Notes: generated by a model not told the origin, from the sequence alone. A stretch of 64,000 nt of DNA from Branchiostoma lanceolatum (GCF_035083965.1 NC_089727.1:2671501-2735500); one strand, 5' to 3'. Positions 1 to 13,400 are shown, counted from the stretch's first letter. A program made the numbers and translations.

Positions 1-2400
1 CGAAAAGTAGTGGATGCTACTTGAAACGTCTGACCGTTTCCAAAATCATATCCAGTTGTTTGAGTAACTGTTTTTTTTGGCATTTCTGGTTGTTATCTAC
101 CTGGTAAGATGCAAATCTTAGTTGCAAAGTTTACCACACTCACTTTCACTTACTATTCAGACAATCAAAATTTTGGAACAAAAGTGTGAAAACAACTTGA
201 ACAAAATACTGTAAGCTACCACACAAGGGAAGTTTGCATTCTACGGAGCACAACACCAGGAAGTCCGTGTAATTAAAAATATAGCAATCAATACAGAACA
301 TCTCTCAATCCATACTTCTGTTATCCGACCTTCTGACTTCCTGTCATCTTCGGGGAGTAATTCTATCTGATGCGCGACCAGTTATTAACACTGGTGAGAT
401 CAATACGGCAGGGACTGTCACACGGGGAAGACATAATGAAAAAGACTTTAAGCAAGATAATAACACGTCTCGGAACTTGGCTGTGAGTCTCGCACCAGTA
501 ACTCTGAATGTCATAGCATTGTTTGTAGTAGTGTTGTTTGGGAGGAAAATGTGACAAACAAGCTTACTGGGTAAAACCCAATAACTTTTTATAGGAAAAT
601 AATCATAATCAATAAAACAATTTCTTCTTCTTCATTTCTGCTTCATTTCAGTGACAAAACACGTGACCTGAGTACAGATAAACAAGGGAAAATACAGGGA
701 AAGGCACTAAGAACTGATTTTGTGTGTGCAAAAGACAAGGGAATTTATTTCAATGTGATTTAGAAACAGCATTGTGCAATATTGTATGAAGTCTCGTGTT
801 TGTCTGTGAGTGTCCCCTGCACATTTGGCCAGCTATGGTAGACATGGCTCCATGTGGATTTCTCATTTCCGAATAAAGAAAGATTTTACATAATGTATGA
901 CTCCATCTAGACAAGGTAAAAAATGACAAAACTCCAGCCACGGAAATTTCCTCTTCATGCATTGTGCAGATTATGTTGAAAGAACATCATAATTCATATT
1001 CTCATGTCCTACATATTTTTCTTTTCCACATATCATGAAACTGAACAAGGTGAATGACCACCAAGGACCCTGGAAACACCTTTTGAAACACTTGCCATGC
1101 CAGCTGTTTTACCTTACAAATCACTGTAAAATCAGATCAAGGCCAAAAGTTTGAGGATGCATTTGATAACACAGAAACTCCCGGAAGCAAAGTTGAATAC
1201 AAGTCATGCACCTGTGCCAAAGGGAATAAACTCAATTCCAAGAAATATAGGACAAACACTCCTGTGCATTCAAAATCCTTGGGAGGGCTGAGTGGTACAA
1301 TGATGTCCCCTAGTGATGTGATCCTGCACTGCAGCACAAAATGCTGAATTTTGTTTGTGCAAATGCTTTTGAAAATTTGTTACATTTACTTGAACAAATA
1401 TGCGAATTAGATCATTCAAACCTGTATTAATGATAGTTTAAGCTCTTCACTCATGACCTTGAACCTGTATCCTGCAGTGCTTTCTCTTCGTATGATGACC
1501 TTGGAACACATCAACTTGTTCCATCAAGTTTACAGGTTAAGCTTTTCCATTTTCCACTGGAGTAGGCTTCAGGGGGGCCTGCATGCCTTTCTATAGAGTG
1601 TAATCAGCTGTTTTAATGAACCGCTCTAATTTGACATAGAATGTAATTGGTGCATTTTGTGCAAAGTGTAATTGTGGCCTGAATTTAGCATCAAGCAATG
1701 GCAGCCTGCCGAATTTAACGTAATACATACTAGCTGTTTGTCTTTCTGAATTTAGTGGAGTGTTGATGATACCCCCCCATGCAGGCCCTCTTCCAGGGGG
1801 AGGTCCACTAATATAAAAGGGTTTTTAGTTTTACAGAAAGGCTTACATGTATATACAGGTACATGCAGCATACAGAAAATACTCAATTTCTCCACTCTAA
1901 GTCTAATTGATGCATGTCTACACAAATCACAATGATAGCAACAGAGCTCCAGTGCTAGTATTTGTGTTGTCTTGTCTTTTACCCTGTAACGATTTATGTT
2001 ATGCCATTGATGTCTTATATTTGTTTGGTTTGATGAAAAAAGAATGAAATGCAGTACTTTGCTCCAATGATACGTAAAGAATTTCAAACTCAGGTTCGTA
2101 GCATGCATACCAACTCAAAATGACCTTGAACTGGTATATCCTGTGCTTCTTCATATAAACATAATGACCTTGAGGATTCGAGATAGAACACCATCAAAAT
2201 GGCCCCATTAGTTTTACAGGTTAAGCCTGCCCATTTCCCGCTAGAGTAGGCTAGAGTAGGGAAGGCCTTCAGGAGGGGCGCTGATGTGAAGAATTTATGA
2301 GGTTTTAGGCCTCTTTTACAGTTCAGCACAGACAGGCTGGCAACAGAGATTTACAGAAAGACTTGGGCACCTAAATCATTACAAGACTCCATTCCTCTGT
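1..2400. other. Non-coding, dispersed-repeat stretch
   Basis: No convincing exon is visible. Positions 1-105 match a dispersed repeat seen again near 13545-13650 and 17700-17835; shared words are ACGTCTGACC, GAGTAACTGT and a TACCTGG... tail. A block of about 140 bp near 1450-1590 recurs in diverged form near 2115-2270, with shared words ATGACCTTGA, TTTACAGGTTAAGC and AGTAGGCT. Small open frames here have no recognisable homology and no gene-like splice context. Confidence 0.6.
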
Positions 2401-2460
2401 ATGTTAACCTTCTCCCTGCTAAGGCCACTTAGGAGCAAGATAGACCTTGACGTAAAGACG

Positions 2461-2533
2461 ATGGATGGAATTAAGGAATTAAGGAAGGAATTAAGGAAGG
2501 AAGGAAGGAAGGGGTGAAAGAGAGAAAGAGAGA

Positions 2534-2569
<36 letters not shown>

Positions 2570-2577
2570 AGAGAGAA
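2461..2577. repeat. GGAA / GAGA purine microsatellite
   Basis: Runs of GGAA followed by (GA)n. The reverse-strand open frame over it is serine/leucine low complexity and is not a gene. Just upstream, at about 2403, is a TTAACCTTCTCCCTGCT word shared with the TTAA-flanked MITEs at 48.9 and 58.8 kb. Confidence 0.9.
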
Positions 2578-2910
2578 AGAAATACATGTACCATGCCTTA
2601 ACACCGTAGATGAGTGAGAGACATACACAAAATGTTCTTACTTCTTGTCTGAAGAAAGACTTGCCATTTCACATCTTTTCACTTTATTAGAAACTTACAA
2701 AAACACAGGGGAAACCCATATACTCATAAAAAGAGTCATTATCAGGTCAAACGGTGAGAAAAGTTGAGAAACATAAAAAAGACATTAAGATCACCTTAAT
2801 CACAACTGAAGAAGACAGGATGTTCTGTTGCAACATGATGAGTACACACATGTAATAAAAGTAGTTTGGGAGATACAAATGTAGAATGTACACGATACAC
2901 GGACAACTTA

Positions 2911-3573
2911 GGCCACAGCACTTTAATTTAATGGTTCTTGGATTTTTTAAAAAACATCTGGAAAATCAAGATGAAAACAGAGTCTAAGAGGAAAGTCTGT
3001 ACGTTGGTGCACACAGTTTCAGGGGAAAAACATACTCACGTCTGTGAATTTAATGCAGAAATGTCCGCGGGGATTTAATTTTGCAGTAGGTAGAAACAGG
3101 AGTGTTTGTACCCTGGAATCCAGAGCATATGTACCGGCCCGCGCTCCGATTTACCCGGGCCTACCCTTCTGCTCCCCTGAAGATCTACCCCGCCCCACTA
3201 TCCGCTAGCCACCCAAACTCTGCAGCCGAGAGCAGATCTTGTTTGGCTAGCGGGAAGTGGGGCGGGGTACGTTGTCGGGCCAGCGGGAGGGTAGGTCCCG
3301 AGGAAGCTCCGGGCACTGGCCGGTGTAGGTCCGCGCTCGGTATAATTGCTCTGGATACCAGGGTAGAGTGTTTGTGGCAGTTTTGAAAAAATAGTACCGC
3401 TACAGTCACACAATGGAATGGCTTTTCGCAGCAGTTTTAAGTTCGCAGTAAATAGTTCACCGCAAATATTTACAGTAGTTTTCCTTCCAACATTCTGTTT
3501 TCATCTTGTCCTGTAACTTGCTATAACTTCAAATTAAAAGGTTTGAGAACCAAGAAATTAAATTAGTGTGGCC
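2911..3573. mobile_element. Composite MITE, GGCCACAC...GTGTGGCC family
   Basis: The left end GGCCACAGCACTTTAATTTA and the right end TAAATTAGTGTGGCC form imperfect terminal inverted repeats. The same termini bound elements at 34722-34941, 44558-44763, 55795-56380 and 58486-58793. The body carries at least one nested insertion (3109-3365) and part of the TTCGCGG-type MITE also found at 60853-61068. No transposase is encoded, so it is non-autonomous. Confidence 0.65.
3109..3365. mobile_element. 257-bp MITE with 9-bp target-site duplication
   Basis: The ends TACCCTGGAATCCAGAGCA and TGCTCTGGATACCAGGGTA are inverted repeats with one mismatch in 19 bp. They are flanked by the perfect direct repeat GAGTGTTTG at 3100-3108 and 3366-3374. 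The interior is GC-rich and partly self-complementary, without a coding frame. A 9-bp duplication is typical of Mutator-like elements; the superfamily assignment is an inference. Confidence 0.85.
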
Positions 3574-3574
3574 T

Positions 3575-6500
3575 GACAAATTTCTTTGGACAGAAAAGTG
3601 GTGGACAAGGAAGACAGTTCTAGTAAAGAATAAACTTTAAGACAGTTCTACTGTCTCCTTATATCAATAAAATACACGACAGATGTTTATTTCTAGAAAA
3701 CATAATTTCTCTCTCCTACAATAACCTGATTGCCTATTAGCTTTCCTTCCCATGGAACAAATGTGATGTGTGGATTCACACTAAAAACTACACCGTCTTA
3801 TTAGAAATAAAATAACTACACACATTAGAAATGAAGTATAAGTTATGGTCAGGTGAGTCAGACATGGTGCTGTGACAACAAAATAAAGACTGGAAACTAA
3901 AACATGTACATCACATGTACACAAAGTATGAAAACAGCAGTACTGAAAATCATTTGTCAGTGGCTAAAATTTGTTACATTGACTAAAATAATGAAGAGAA
4001 CAAAACTGCATTGTGTCACCAGCTTCTAAACATTTGAAAAATGTGGTAGTTTGAAAAAGTAAATACCTTTAAATTTAAACCGTACAACCAACAGCGCTTT
4101 TCAACCTTTATGATACTCCTTAATATACATCATGTGACTTCCCCAACCTTGATTGTGCATTAGAAAGAGCCAGTCTTGGAAGAAACAAAATCACAGTACG
4201 TGCTTCTTGTTTTCGTTTCATACTGTGTTTCTGTGTCTTCCCCACGGCTCTGATCGGCCCAGTGCACAAATCAATTCCATTTTATCCACGTACCAAAAGT
4301 CACACAATGTCAACCAATACATTAGCTCCATTGCATATTCAACACAAATTTCCATATATAGTGATTATTACATATTACTTTTTAACACCCCTAAAGCTAT
4401 TCACTCTGTTTCACTCCTGTGTTTTGCTTTTTCACACTCCAATTATACGTAACTTCCTCCATGTCATGATTTTAACAAAGCCTTTTACAAAGCTTTCGTC
4501 CATTTAGAAGGCACTTTTCCTAACTTTTCTTTCATAGTTTACATCACACTATTATTTCCACAAAAACAAAATCACCAACATCAATCAAAGCTCCCTCCTT
4601 TTTCCCTTTCCGTCTCAAAACTTGAAAACCCCTTCTCAAACGGTTCCACATTCCTTCTCTTTGCAACATTAGCTTCCACACTTCAAAACTTCTCTAGTTT
4701 CTAAAAGATTATATTTTTTCATAAATGCATGCTAGTCAGGCTCAACCCCTTCTCAACTCCTTATATTCTAAACCAATTCACACCCAATCTTTTAGCTAAA
4801 TCATACAAACGTTCATGTTTGTAAGTTCTTTCTTCTTCCACTTGTAAAAGTATATCATCTAAGGTTTTATGTGATTAATACTTGTTATACTTGAAGAATT
4901 CACTTAAAAGAAAAGTGCTACATGTACCTACATGTAATTTTACCGCCTCCATAACTTCTTTCCATCCATGCATAAAGTCATTTTTTGCCTTCCTTCCTTC
5001 CCTTGTTCTCCCTGTTGTGTTTTTTTCTGCCCTAAAAAATAGGCTAAATATTTTTCTTGAGATCTCTTTAGTTAATGAATGATATGGACGTCACCTTCTT
5101 TTTCCAAGTTTGAGAATCTGTTTCTTACAGAAGAGAAATGCAACTTAAGATTATGAAAAATTTCTCAATGTATTGTTCCTACACTATAATCTGCATCATC
5201 CTTCCTATCCAAGTTTCTCACATCTCTTTCTGTACTCAGTCAAAAGCACTGTACATGTGTCTCCTTCCACCATAAGAACAATGTCAACATTTGCTGTAAA
5301 AACGGAAAATGTTGAGCTAAAAAGAGTATGCACAAAAACATGAACATAAACCGCTAACATTTCCCTTCTACAGTACTGAAAGTAACCCTCAACTTCCAGG
5401 ATCAGACTTGAAAATCTCCTTATTTCCCAACAAAACCTTTGACAGCTTTGTCGCTCATTGTCAAAGGCTAAGCTTTGACAATCTGATTAGAGGGTGAAAG
5501 TACACAGTAATGCACCTAGGCCTGCCCACAATGCCCTAGATCCATTTGGTTTAGGCCAATTCCGTCTTTCTCGGATTTAAAAGAAATATCGTTAGGTTGA
5601 AAATCTACATGAAAACAGAGTCTGAGGGGAAAGTCTGTACTTTGGTGCACACAGTTTCAGGGCGTGAACAGAGTCAGGTACAAGTTTTCACCCCAGCCCT
5701 TTTGTGATTTATTCTTGCAAAAAGAGAGCCAACAAATTAACTGCGCGTATGGCCTTACCGTACCTCAAACCATACTCAGAAGTTGGTGACCGTATACTTT
5801 AAAGGACTCCACGTTATCTCCTCCTGGTAGATAGTTTTGCATCACAAAAGGCACAACTGTAAGCTCTCGGATTATTTCTCAGATTAAGCTGGAATTTTGT
5901 TCCAATATCCTTGATCTGTCCCAGACCTACTAACTTATAAGAAAAGCCGGGTTTATCGAGGATAAGAAGATTAGAGTTTCAACTGTCCAGAAATAGAGTT
6001 TTGTGGCTTTTCCTTCAACTGGCTTAGAGCAAAAACTGCTCAGGTGAGAGATAATCTCCTTAACCCTTCACGAGGTCAGCAAGTTGTTAATACTTTTAAC
6101 TGGTAAGCTCAGGGGGCAAAATGTGATTAAAAGTTATCTTAACTTCTTCTGAATGTAAAAGCTTTCATTTACATGGCAACGAATCCTTTAACAACCAAAC
6201 TGAATCCTCTCGGTTTGAAGAATGCAACATTGATAATTCCACTACCAGATAATTTCAAACTCCTACAACTGAGGTGCTCCAAAGTTAACAGACACAAAAT
6301 CAGACATTTACCTTTAAATCAGAAGAGAACTCTGAAAGAAGATTACAGATTCATCCCCTCCTGTCACAAAAGTAGAAAACCAGTTTTCCAAGCTGGTGAG
6401 ATTACTGAGTCCTTAATCCTCTTTGGTAGCCAATCCTATTTCTCAAGAAGTCAAAGGTCACTTGGGCAAAGGGAAATGTGTTTTATAAATCAGTCACATG

Positions 6501-6970
6501 GCGTGCTAACCCTCTTACTGGTGGCAACTGTAGATTTAACTTAGTTATAAACTACTATAAGTGTGAACTGTGACCAAATGCAGTACGTGATCGTTTTGCA
6601 ACTGGAAGGATAGCAAACATTGCACTTTGCCTTACTTATTACAATTTAAAAACTTGAACTGTATTCAAAAGAACCAAACAAAATGTCATTCCTAAATCCA
6701 AGTGCTGGCCCACAAATAAAACGTAACTGCACAAAGATACCAGTAACAACAGTATGCAACAAACTGAACTGAACTAACCAATGTGTCCCACCTACCTACT
6801 ACTGCAACACGTGGACTTTTTTTCCACACATCTACCCAGTTTAGTTCTGTTTGTAATGTCAGCTCCAGGATTTCTGGTGTCCAAACTATCATTTTTTCCA
6901 CGGAAAAATCTCTAGAGGCAAAGTTTTCAGAGTTTTCCCGAGTTGGCGTTAAGGCATGACGTCCTGCAGG
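3575..6970. other. Non-coding stretch, pyrimidine-rich
   Basis: 4150-5100 is strikingly C/T-rich on the plus strand but has no frame with protein character. About 5550-5700 is a one-sided fragment of the GGCCACAC MITE family: it shares the ACAGAGTCT...AAAGTCTGTAC segment with 2970-3020. No RNA gene or exon recognised. Confidence 0.55.
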
Positions 6971-6971
6971 G

Positions 6972-7456
6972 CGATGACAAAGTTTCCGTTCCTTCACCCA
7001 TTTTGGAGCTTTGTGCTTCTTGGTTACAGCTGGAAATTATCATTATAATAATATAACTCCCTTTCCTGGCAAGTTGGCTGAAGTACAGCACAGTGTGTTC
7101 ATCCGTTGCCGTGACGACCAGATGTCCGACGGGCGTTATGTCGTAGTTTCTCCGCCGATTACAAAGTTTCCATTTGAGTTTGTGTTTCTTGGTTACAGCT
7201 GGAAGTTATCGTTATAAATATACTCCATTTCCTGGCAAGATGGTGACGACCGAATGTCCGTCGGGAGTCATGTCGTAGTTTCTCCGCCGATGACAAAGTT
7301 TCCATTTGAGTTTGTGTTTCTTGGTTACAGCTGGAAGTTATCGTTATAAATATACTCCATTTCCTGACAAGATGGTGACGACCGAATGTCCGTCGGGAGT
7401 CATGTTGTAGTTTCTCTGCCGATTACAAAGTTTCCATGGGAGTTTGTGTTTCTTGG
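6972..7456 (-). repeat. Three decayed tandem copies of the TRIM-NHL terminal exon
   Basis: Directly 3' of the TRIM-NHL stop the terminal-exon sequence recurs. The marker word GGTTACAGCTG sits at 7022, 7191 and 7323, and in the real exon at 7455 (spacings 169, 132, 132 bp). The copies still read YDMTPDGHSVVT-like or, in the most distal copy, TDEHTVLYFSQLA on the minus strand. They lack the acceptor and the first codons of the real exon, so they are probably non-functional. Confidence 0.8.
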
Positions 7457-10400
7457 TTACAGCTGCAAGTTGTTATCCTTGCTCCCTGTTCTGACAAGCT
7501 GGCTGAAGTACAGAACGGTGTGTTCGTCCGTCGTCGTGACAACCGGGTGTCCGTCGGGCGTCATGTCGAAGTCGTAGAACATCTTCTTCATTCCCTGGAA
7601 GGTCAAGAGGTCAAGTTTTTAATTACCTTTCATCTAGTCTGGTACGTAGTTGTTAACACAACTGGTAAGCTTTGTTGGCAAAATGGAATTAAAAAATTGT
7701 CTAGACGTTTTTGAAATGTAAACAAGTTCTTACATTTACAATGCCACCACCAGATAACTTCAGATTCCTATGACCGAGGTGTTCCAAAGTCGTGGGTCGA
7801 GCTGGTAACTTGGTCGATACAGAATACACCATGTTGCATTCTACATTTACCTGAGATGTGACGAGTGTTGACCCGTCGGGACGGAACACGGTGATGTGGA
7901 AGTACCCGTAGCTGTGGTGCAGGGCCACGATGTTCCCCTGTGCGTCCACGCACAGTCGTACCGGCGAGTAGCCGAAACCCTTCACAGGAATCTGCTTCAG
8001 GAAGTTTCCCCGCCGGTCGAAGATCTTGATGCTGTGAGGGTTGCGGTCGGCCACAATGATATCACCTTAGGGAGGGCGGAGGAAAGATGTGAAGACCATA
8101 CACAGGTACCACAAGACCATGATACTAAAGCATACAAAACTCTAAACAACACAGTCATAACCATACTGCATGCATTAACTATCAGTAGATCTTTATGCTG
8201 TGAGGGTTGCGGTAGGCCACAATGACATGACCTGGGGGAAGGAGGAGGGATTTCAAGTCCAAACTCCAGTCCCACAAGACCATACTAGTATACAAGCCTC
8301 TAAACAACACATCAGGCCACAGCAGCGCACCAATTTATTTTCTTCAGAAAGAAGTAAAGATGAAAATAGGTAGCAAGGCCCCTCTCAAGGGCACAACACT
8401 GGGTTCCAAGTCAACAACCCTTACCATAAGACCTCCTTGCCACCTGCAATGTAAAATGAAGGCTAAAACCAAGAAACAAACCAACAAACCTGTCCACGTG
8501 GTAGCAACACAGGTTGGAAGCCGCAACTGTTTGTAGAGGTCCAGTTTCTGCAGGAGGTTGCCGTGCTGGTTGAAGACGTGAACACACTTGGCGTTGTGGT
8601 CCAGCACCAGCACATGTCCCTCATGACTAACCGCGATGTCCTTCACTCCCTTTATGTGCGCCACGCTAAACTTTCCCAGGTAGTCTCCGTTCGGGGCGAA
8701 GATCTGGACTCTGCGGTTTCCGGGATCGTTCACTGCGATGTTGCCGTCCGGAGTTATTGAGAGGTGGTTCGGGTACACCAAGCATCCATCAAATTTCCCT
8801 TGAATGAATGAATGAATGCTTCATTATGATTATCAAAATTAGCTATGAAAAGTATATTGCAGTCACAGGCTGAACTGCATACTTGTACAATCTTAGTCAT
8901 TATATGTAAGTATTCTTAGATCACAATTGATACAAACTAGACACAGAATTGCCCTGAGGAAGGTGACAGACGGTCACCAGGACATTGGTCTTGAATAAAA
9001 CAATGGTTGTGTGCAACTTTGTTTCCCCTTAACACAGCGAGGTTCAGAACGGACAAACTTTGACCTACCTTCTCGACCGAACTGGAACTTGAAGTTCCCT
9101 CGACTGTCAAAGACCTGGATCCTGTGGTTCCCCTGATCGGCGACGTACATGTCGCCGTACGAGCTCACCACGACCCCGCCGGTCTGGTTAAACAGGCCGG
9201 GTGACTGGCCGTAACCACCGAGCTGGTACTCCAGAGACATGGGGGCGCTGTCAATCAATCCATCAATCAGTCAATCAATCAATCAATATCTACGATGTCT
9301 TTATTTAGACTGGAATGCCCTGTTGGCCTTGGCTGTTCTTCCCAAAGGAAGTTCTAAAACCTCAGAGAAATGCTGATATTGTCAATGAATAAATCAATAA
9401 ATCAAATAATAAATCTATCAAGTAATAAGTCAATCAATCTATAATGTCTTTATTTAAACCAGAATGCCCTGTTGGCTTTGGCCGGTTTGGTTTAAGAGGT
9501 CCAGGAACACAGATGAAAAAAAATTAGTAAAAAAATGAATAAACAAATGCCTAATGGAATAAAAACAACTTGTCCTATATCACAGTCTGCAAAGTATTGT
9601 CTTCTTTCTTTGAAAGTCCTTACTGACAGGTTGTAAAGAGTTTATTCATATGTCCTGTTGTTTAACTACTGTCAGTATTTGTTTTTCATTATTTTGGATT
9701 GTGACGTAAAGCCGGCGGCCCCGTGTATGAGGGAGCTTCGGGCATAAGCCTCAAGCATCTGCACGTAAAGAAACCCTACACACTTATCGAGAAGAGTAGG
9801 GGTGACCTAGTGTGCTTGCCCTAAAACAGAAGCCGTAGCGAAGCTGCATTGCACCACCACTAGCTACTTGAAAAAACATCATGCTTCACCTCTATTGAGG
9901 ATGACTGTTTTAATGTATTGTATACTACCAACCTGTGGGAGTAGTGGTGGGCCTTGTTGTAGCCGCCGTTCTGGTAGTGGGGCTTCTTCTGCATCCCAGT
10001 TGGAGCTCTGGGAGGGGGGCGCGGGGGTAGGTCCGGGTTCGGTGACGCCCCCCTCCCTCCTCGGAAGGACCCCCTTGGTGAGTTTGTTGTGTAGCGGTTC
10101 CCGTTGTTGTCTCCGACCACTGGAATGAGGTCGTCGACCTGGTGAAAGGGAATAATATCAATCCAGTTAAGCTCACTAAAGAGCTATTCTTACACAGGTC
10201 GTGACAGAGACACTATGTACAGTATTTACAGGTTCATTGTACCAGGAGAATTCCCCTAGCTCTTTTCAACAAGCACTATGAACAGTGGGTCAAGGTTTAA
10301 CGTCCCGTCCTAAGGACTGCGACCCTTTCCAGTACCGTGCATGCCGGGTGAGCGACAACAGCTAGGATTGAACTCACGGCTTCTAGTTCCAGAGGCAGGC

Positions 10401-13400
10401 CGCTAACCACTGGACTACGTGCGTTACCTACCTACCTGATTTGAGTCCTTGAGGATGAAGGTTTGGCGCCGGTCGTCAGGGATACGGGACTTCGAGCCCG
10501 TCCGTCTCTCCACGCCCTCTCCGTCGACGTCGCTATCGTCCTGAGGCGGGATGATGATCTCTTCCGGAGTGTCGTGGATCGAGAAAGTTCTGGTTTTCTC
10601 AAACGGCAGCCTCCCCGCTCCCTTGGGCGGCAGCTCTGGCGCAGACTCTGCACCGGCACTGCCGACCTCTCCCTTGACCTTTGACCCTGACTTCCCGCCC
10701 CCCGACCCGTCGCTGAACCCTGACTCTGAGTAGTACGACGACCCGCGTGACGGGCTGTTTTCGTTGTCGTTTGGGCTGGCGTCCCCGCTAGACGACGCCT
10801 CAGCTTTAAGCTCCTCGCTTTTCAACGACCCGACCGAACCCTTCTCGATGAGCTCCAGCAGGTCGGAGTTCACCACAAACTGTATCTCTGCCTTGTGCTG
10901 GGGGTTAAAGGTCAGGAGAGATTGCAGCTGGGTCTCCACCTGACCCTGGAGAGAGAGGATCTCCACGTGGCTGCCCTGCCTGAGGAGGTTTTGAAAAAAT
11001 AATCTTCATTAGTTCTGTATTTTCCAACAACAAAATCAACAAAGACATATATAGTAGAAACATAATTGTACTTATCTGGAACTCTTTACCTGTAACAATC
11101 CGCCAACACATGTACTCAAACCTCAGCATTCTATCAGTCAAGAAATTACTAGCTACTTATTACAAATCACAGGTAAACTCCATATACTCAACCGACAACA
11201 TATGCACCTGGTCCTCTATCTGTAGATGTGACAAGTGCCTGGCAACCTAAAATCATACCTCTTGTTTTTCTCTTGTTCATTTTTTGTATTGTATTGTATT
11301 GTATTGCATTGTATTGTAGTTTTATTGTTTATTTGTTGAGGAGCCGGCCCTGTAGAGAAACCAGGCTTCTGTTTCCGGCTCCTCACAGATTTGTTTTTAA
11401 TCTGTAAAGCCGAACAAATAAATAAAGAACAGAACGGAAAAGAAAAGAAAAGGAAAGTGATCTCGAACCAGTTTAGCTCAAGAGTGAACAGATGAGCTAA
11501 TCTTCCACTGGTCGTGACAGGAAGACAGACACTATATACAGTATTTACAGGTTCATTGTATCGGGGAAATTCCCCTACCTCTTTTCGACAAGCACAATGA
11601 ACAGTGGACCACGGCTTAACATCCCGTCCTAAGGACTGCAACCCTTTCCGGTAGCATGCATGTCGGGTGAGAAACACAGCCGGGATCAAACCCGGGGCTT
11701 CTAGTTCCAGAGGCAAGATCGCTAACCACATTTAAACAGCTCAAATTTCCCAGATTTCTGGGTAATTATGTATTCCACTTTATTGATAGTACATGCCTGA
11801 GTAGGTTCTCGGTGAACGTGCACCCGTGGTTGATCCTGTCGACAGTGTCCTGGATGTGAGACTGCAGCCGGTTCAGCGCCTCCTGCTTCCCCGCCATCCA
11901 GTCGTTCAGCTCCTCCACAAGCTCCTCCTTGCACTGCTCGAGAACCGTCTTTAGGTCCGCTATCGTCTCGTTGATCTGCTGGATAACCTCCTCACCTTGT
12001 TTCTCGACCTGGACAGCTGAATCTTGCAAGGAGGCCTGCTTTTTCTTAAGACTGTCCACCTACAGTTGTATATGATAGAGTTATTTGGACTGAAATGTAT
12101 CTCTGTGATGCCTGCTTTTTCTTGAGACTGTCTACCTATGTGATAGAGTTATTAGGACTTAAATGATGTAATTTGTATCTCTGTTATACTGTAAATGCAG
12201 AAATGTTCGCGGCGGTTTTATGTTCGCCGTGAACTCTTCATGAATAAACAAAGGTTCAAACAAACAAACAAACAAACAAACAGACCTTCTCCTTGCTCTG
12301 CTCGACCAGGGTCCGCAGCCCGTTGCCGACGGCGACGTTCTGGTCCGTGAGGTAGACGTAGCTGTGGGAGGTGATGGCGTGGTCCAGGACGGTGCACTCC
12401 TTGCAGATCGGCACCTGCGATGGAAAAAATGACTGATGAACTGCCGAAAATAATTTCATCAGGTTGGTAGAACATAAGTTTTTTCTACTCAACCAGTAAT
12501 GTCTCTCACCTGCTTTTGTTAAAAATGTCTCTCCCCTGCTTAGGTTTCCATGCCTATATCAGACACCTTCCTCAGAGCTTCTGACTTGAGTACTGTTTCT
12601 TACTATTATATGTATACATGTACGTAAGCAATTATTGTGAGAGACATTACTGGCTATGTAAAAGAAAACTCCAATATCCTATGACTGATGAACTGCAACA
12701 GTATGGGACCCTTTTACTAAAAGATAAACTGGAAAGGGTATACTGATTTAGATACATCCATGAATAGTTTCATCAGGTTGGTAAGTCACTGAATAAAAAG
12801 ACTCTTTATACCAGTAAGATTTGCCCTGAGGAAGGTGACGGATGGTCACCAAAACGTTGGTAGAATACATCACTTGGTTGTGTACCAAGAGTCTTTCTAT
12901 TCAGATACAGATACAGCTACATATGCAGATACAGTTACAGATACAGATACAGTTACAGATACAGATACAGATACAGGATACAGATACAGTTACAGGATAC
13001 AGATACAGTTACAGATACAGTTACAGATACAGATACAGTTACAGGATACAGATACAGTTACAGGATACAGATACAGTTACAGATACAGTTACAGATACAG
13101 ATACAGTTACAGGATACAGATACAGTTACAGGATACAGTTACAGATACAGATACAGTTACAGATACAGTTACAGATACAGATACAGTTACAGGATACAGA
13201 TACAGTTACAGATACAGATACAGTTACAGATACAAATACAGTTACAGGTACAGCTACAGATACAGATACAGATACCTGGCATGTGTTGCAGTAGAACTTG
13301 AGCGGCTCCCCCTGGTGCGTGGTGCAGAACACAGGTCTCTGGAGGGCACTTCGGCCTGCTGTACCTACATGTAAGAAAATCTATCATTTATTCAATGTAG

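Noticed and set aside
3102..3413. Overlapping frames of 70-94 codons on both strands
   Set aside because: They fall within the GC-rich interior of the 257-bp MITE and reflect its palindromic composition.
12835..13374. Long open frames of about 150-180 codons on the plus strand (DTDTVTDT / QIQIQLQ repeats)
   Set aside because: They are translations of the ACAGAT/ACAGTT satellite inside TRIM intron 3, with no stops by composition, and lie antisense to a well-supported exon.
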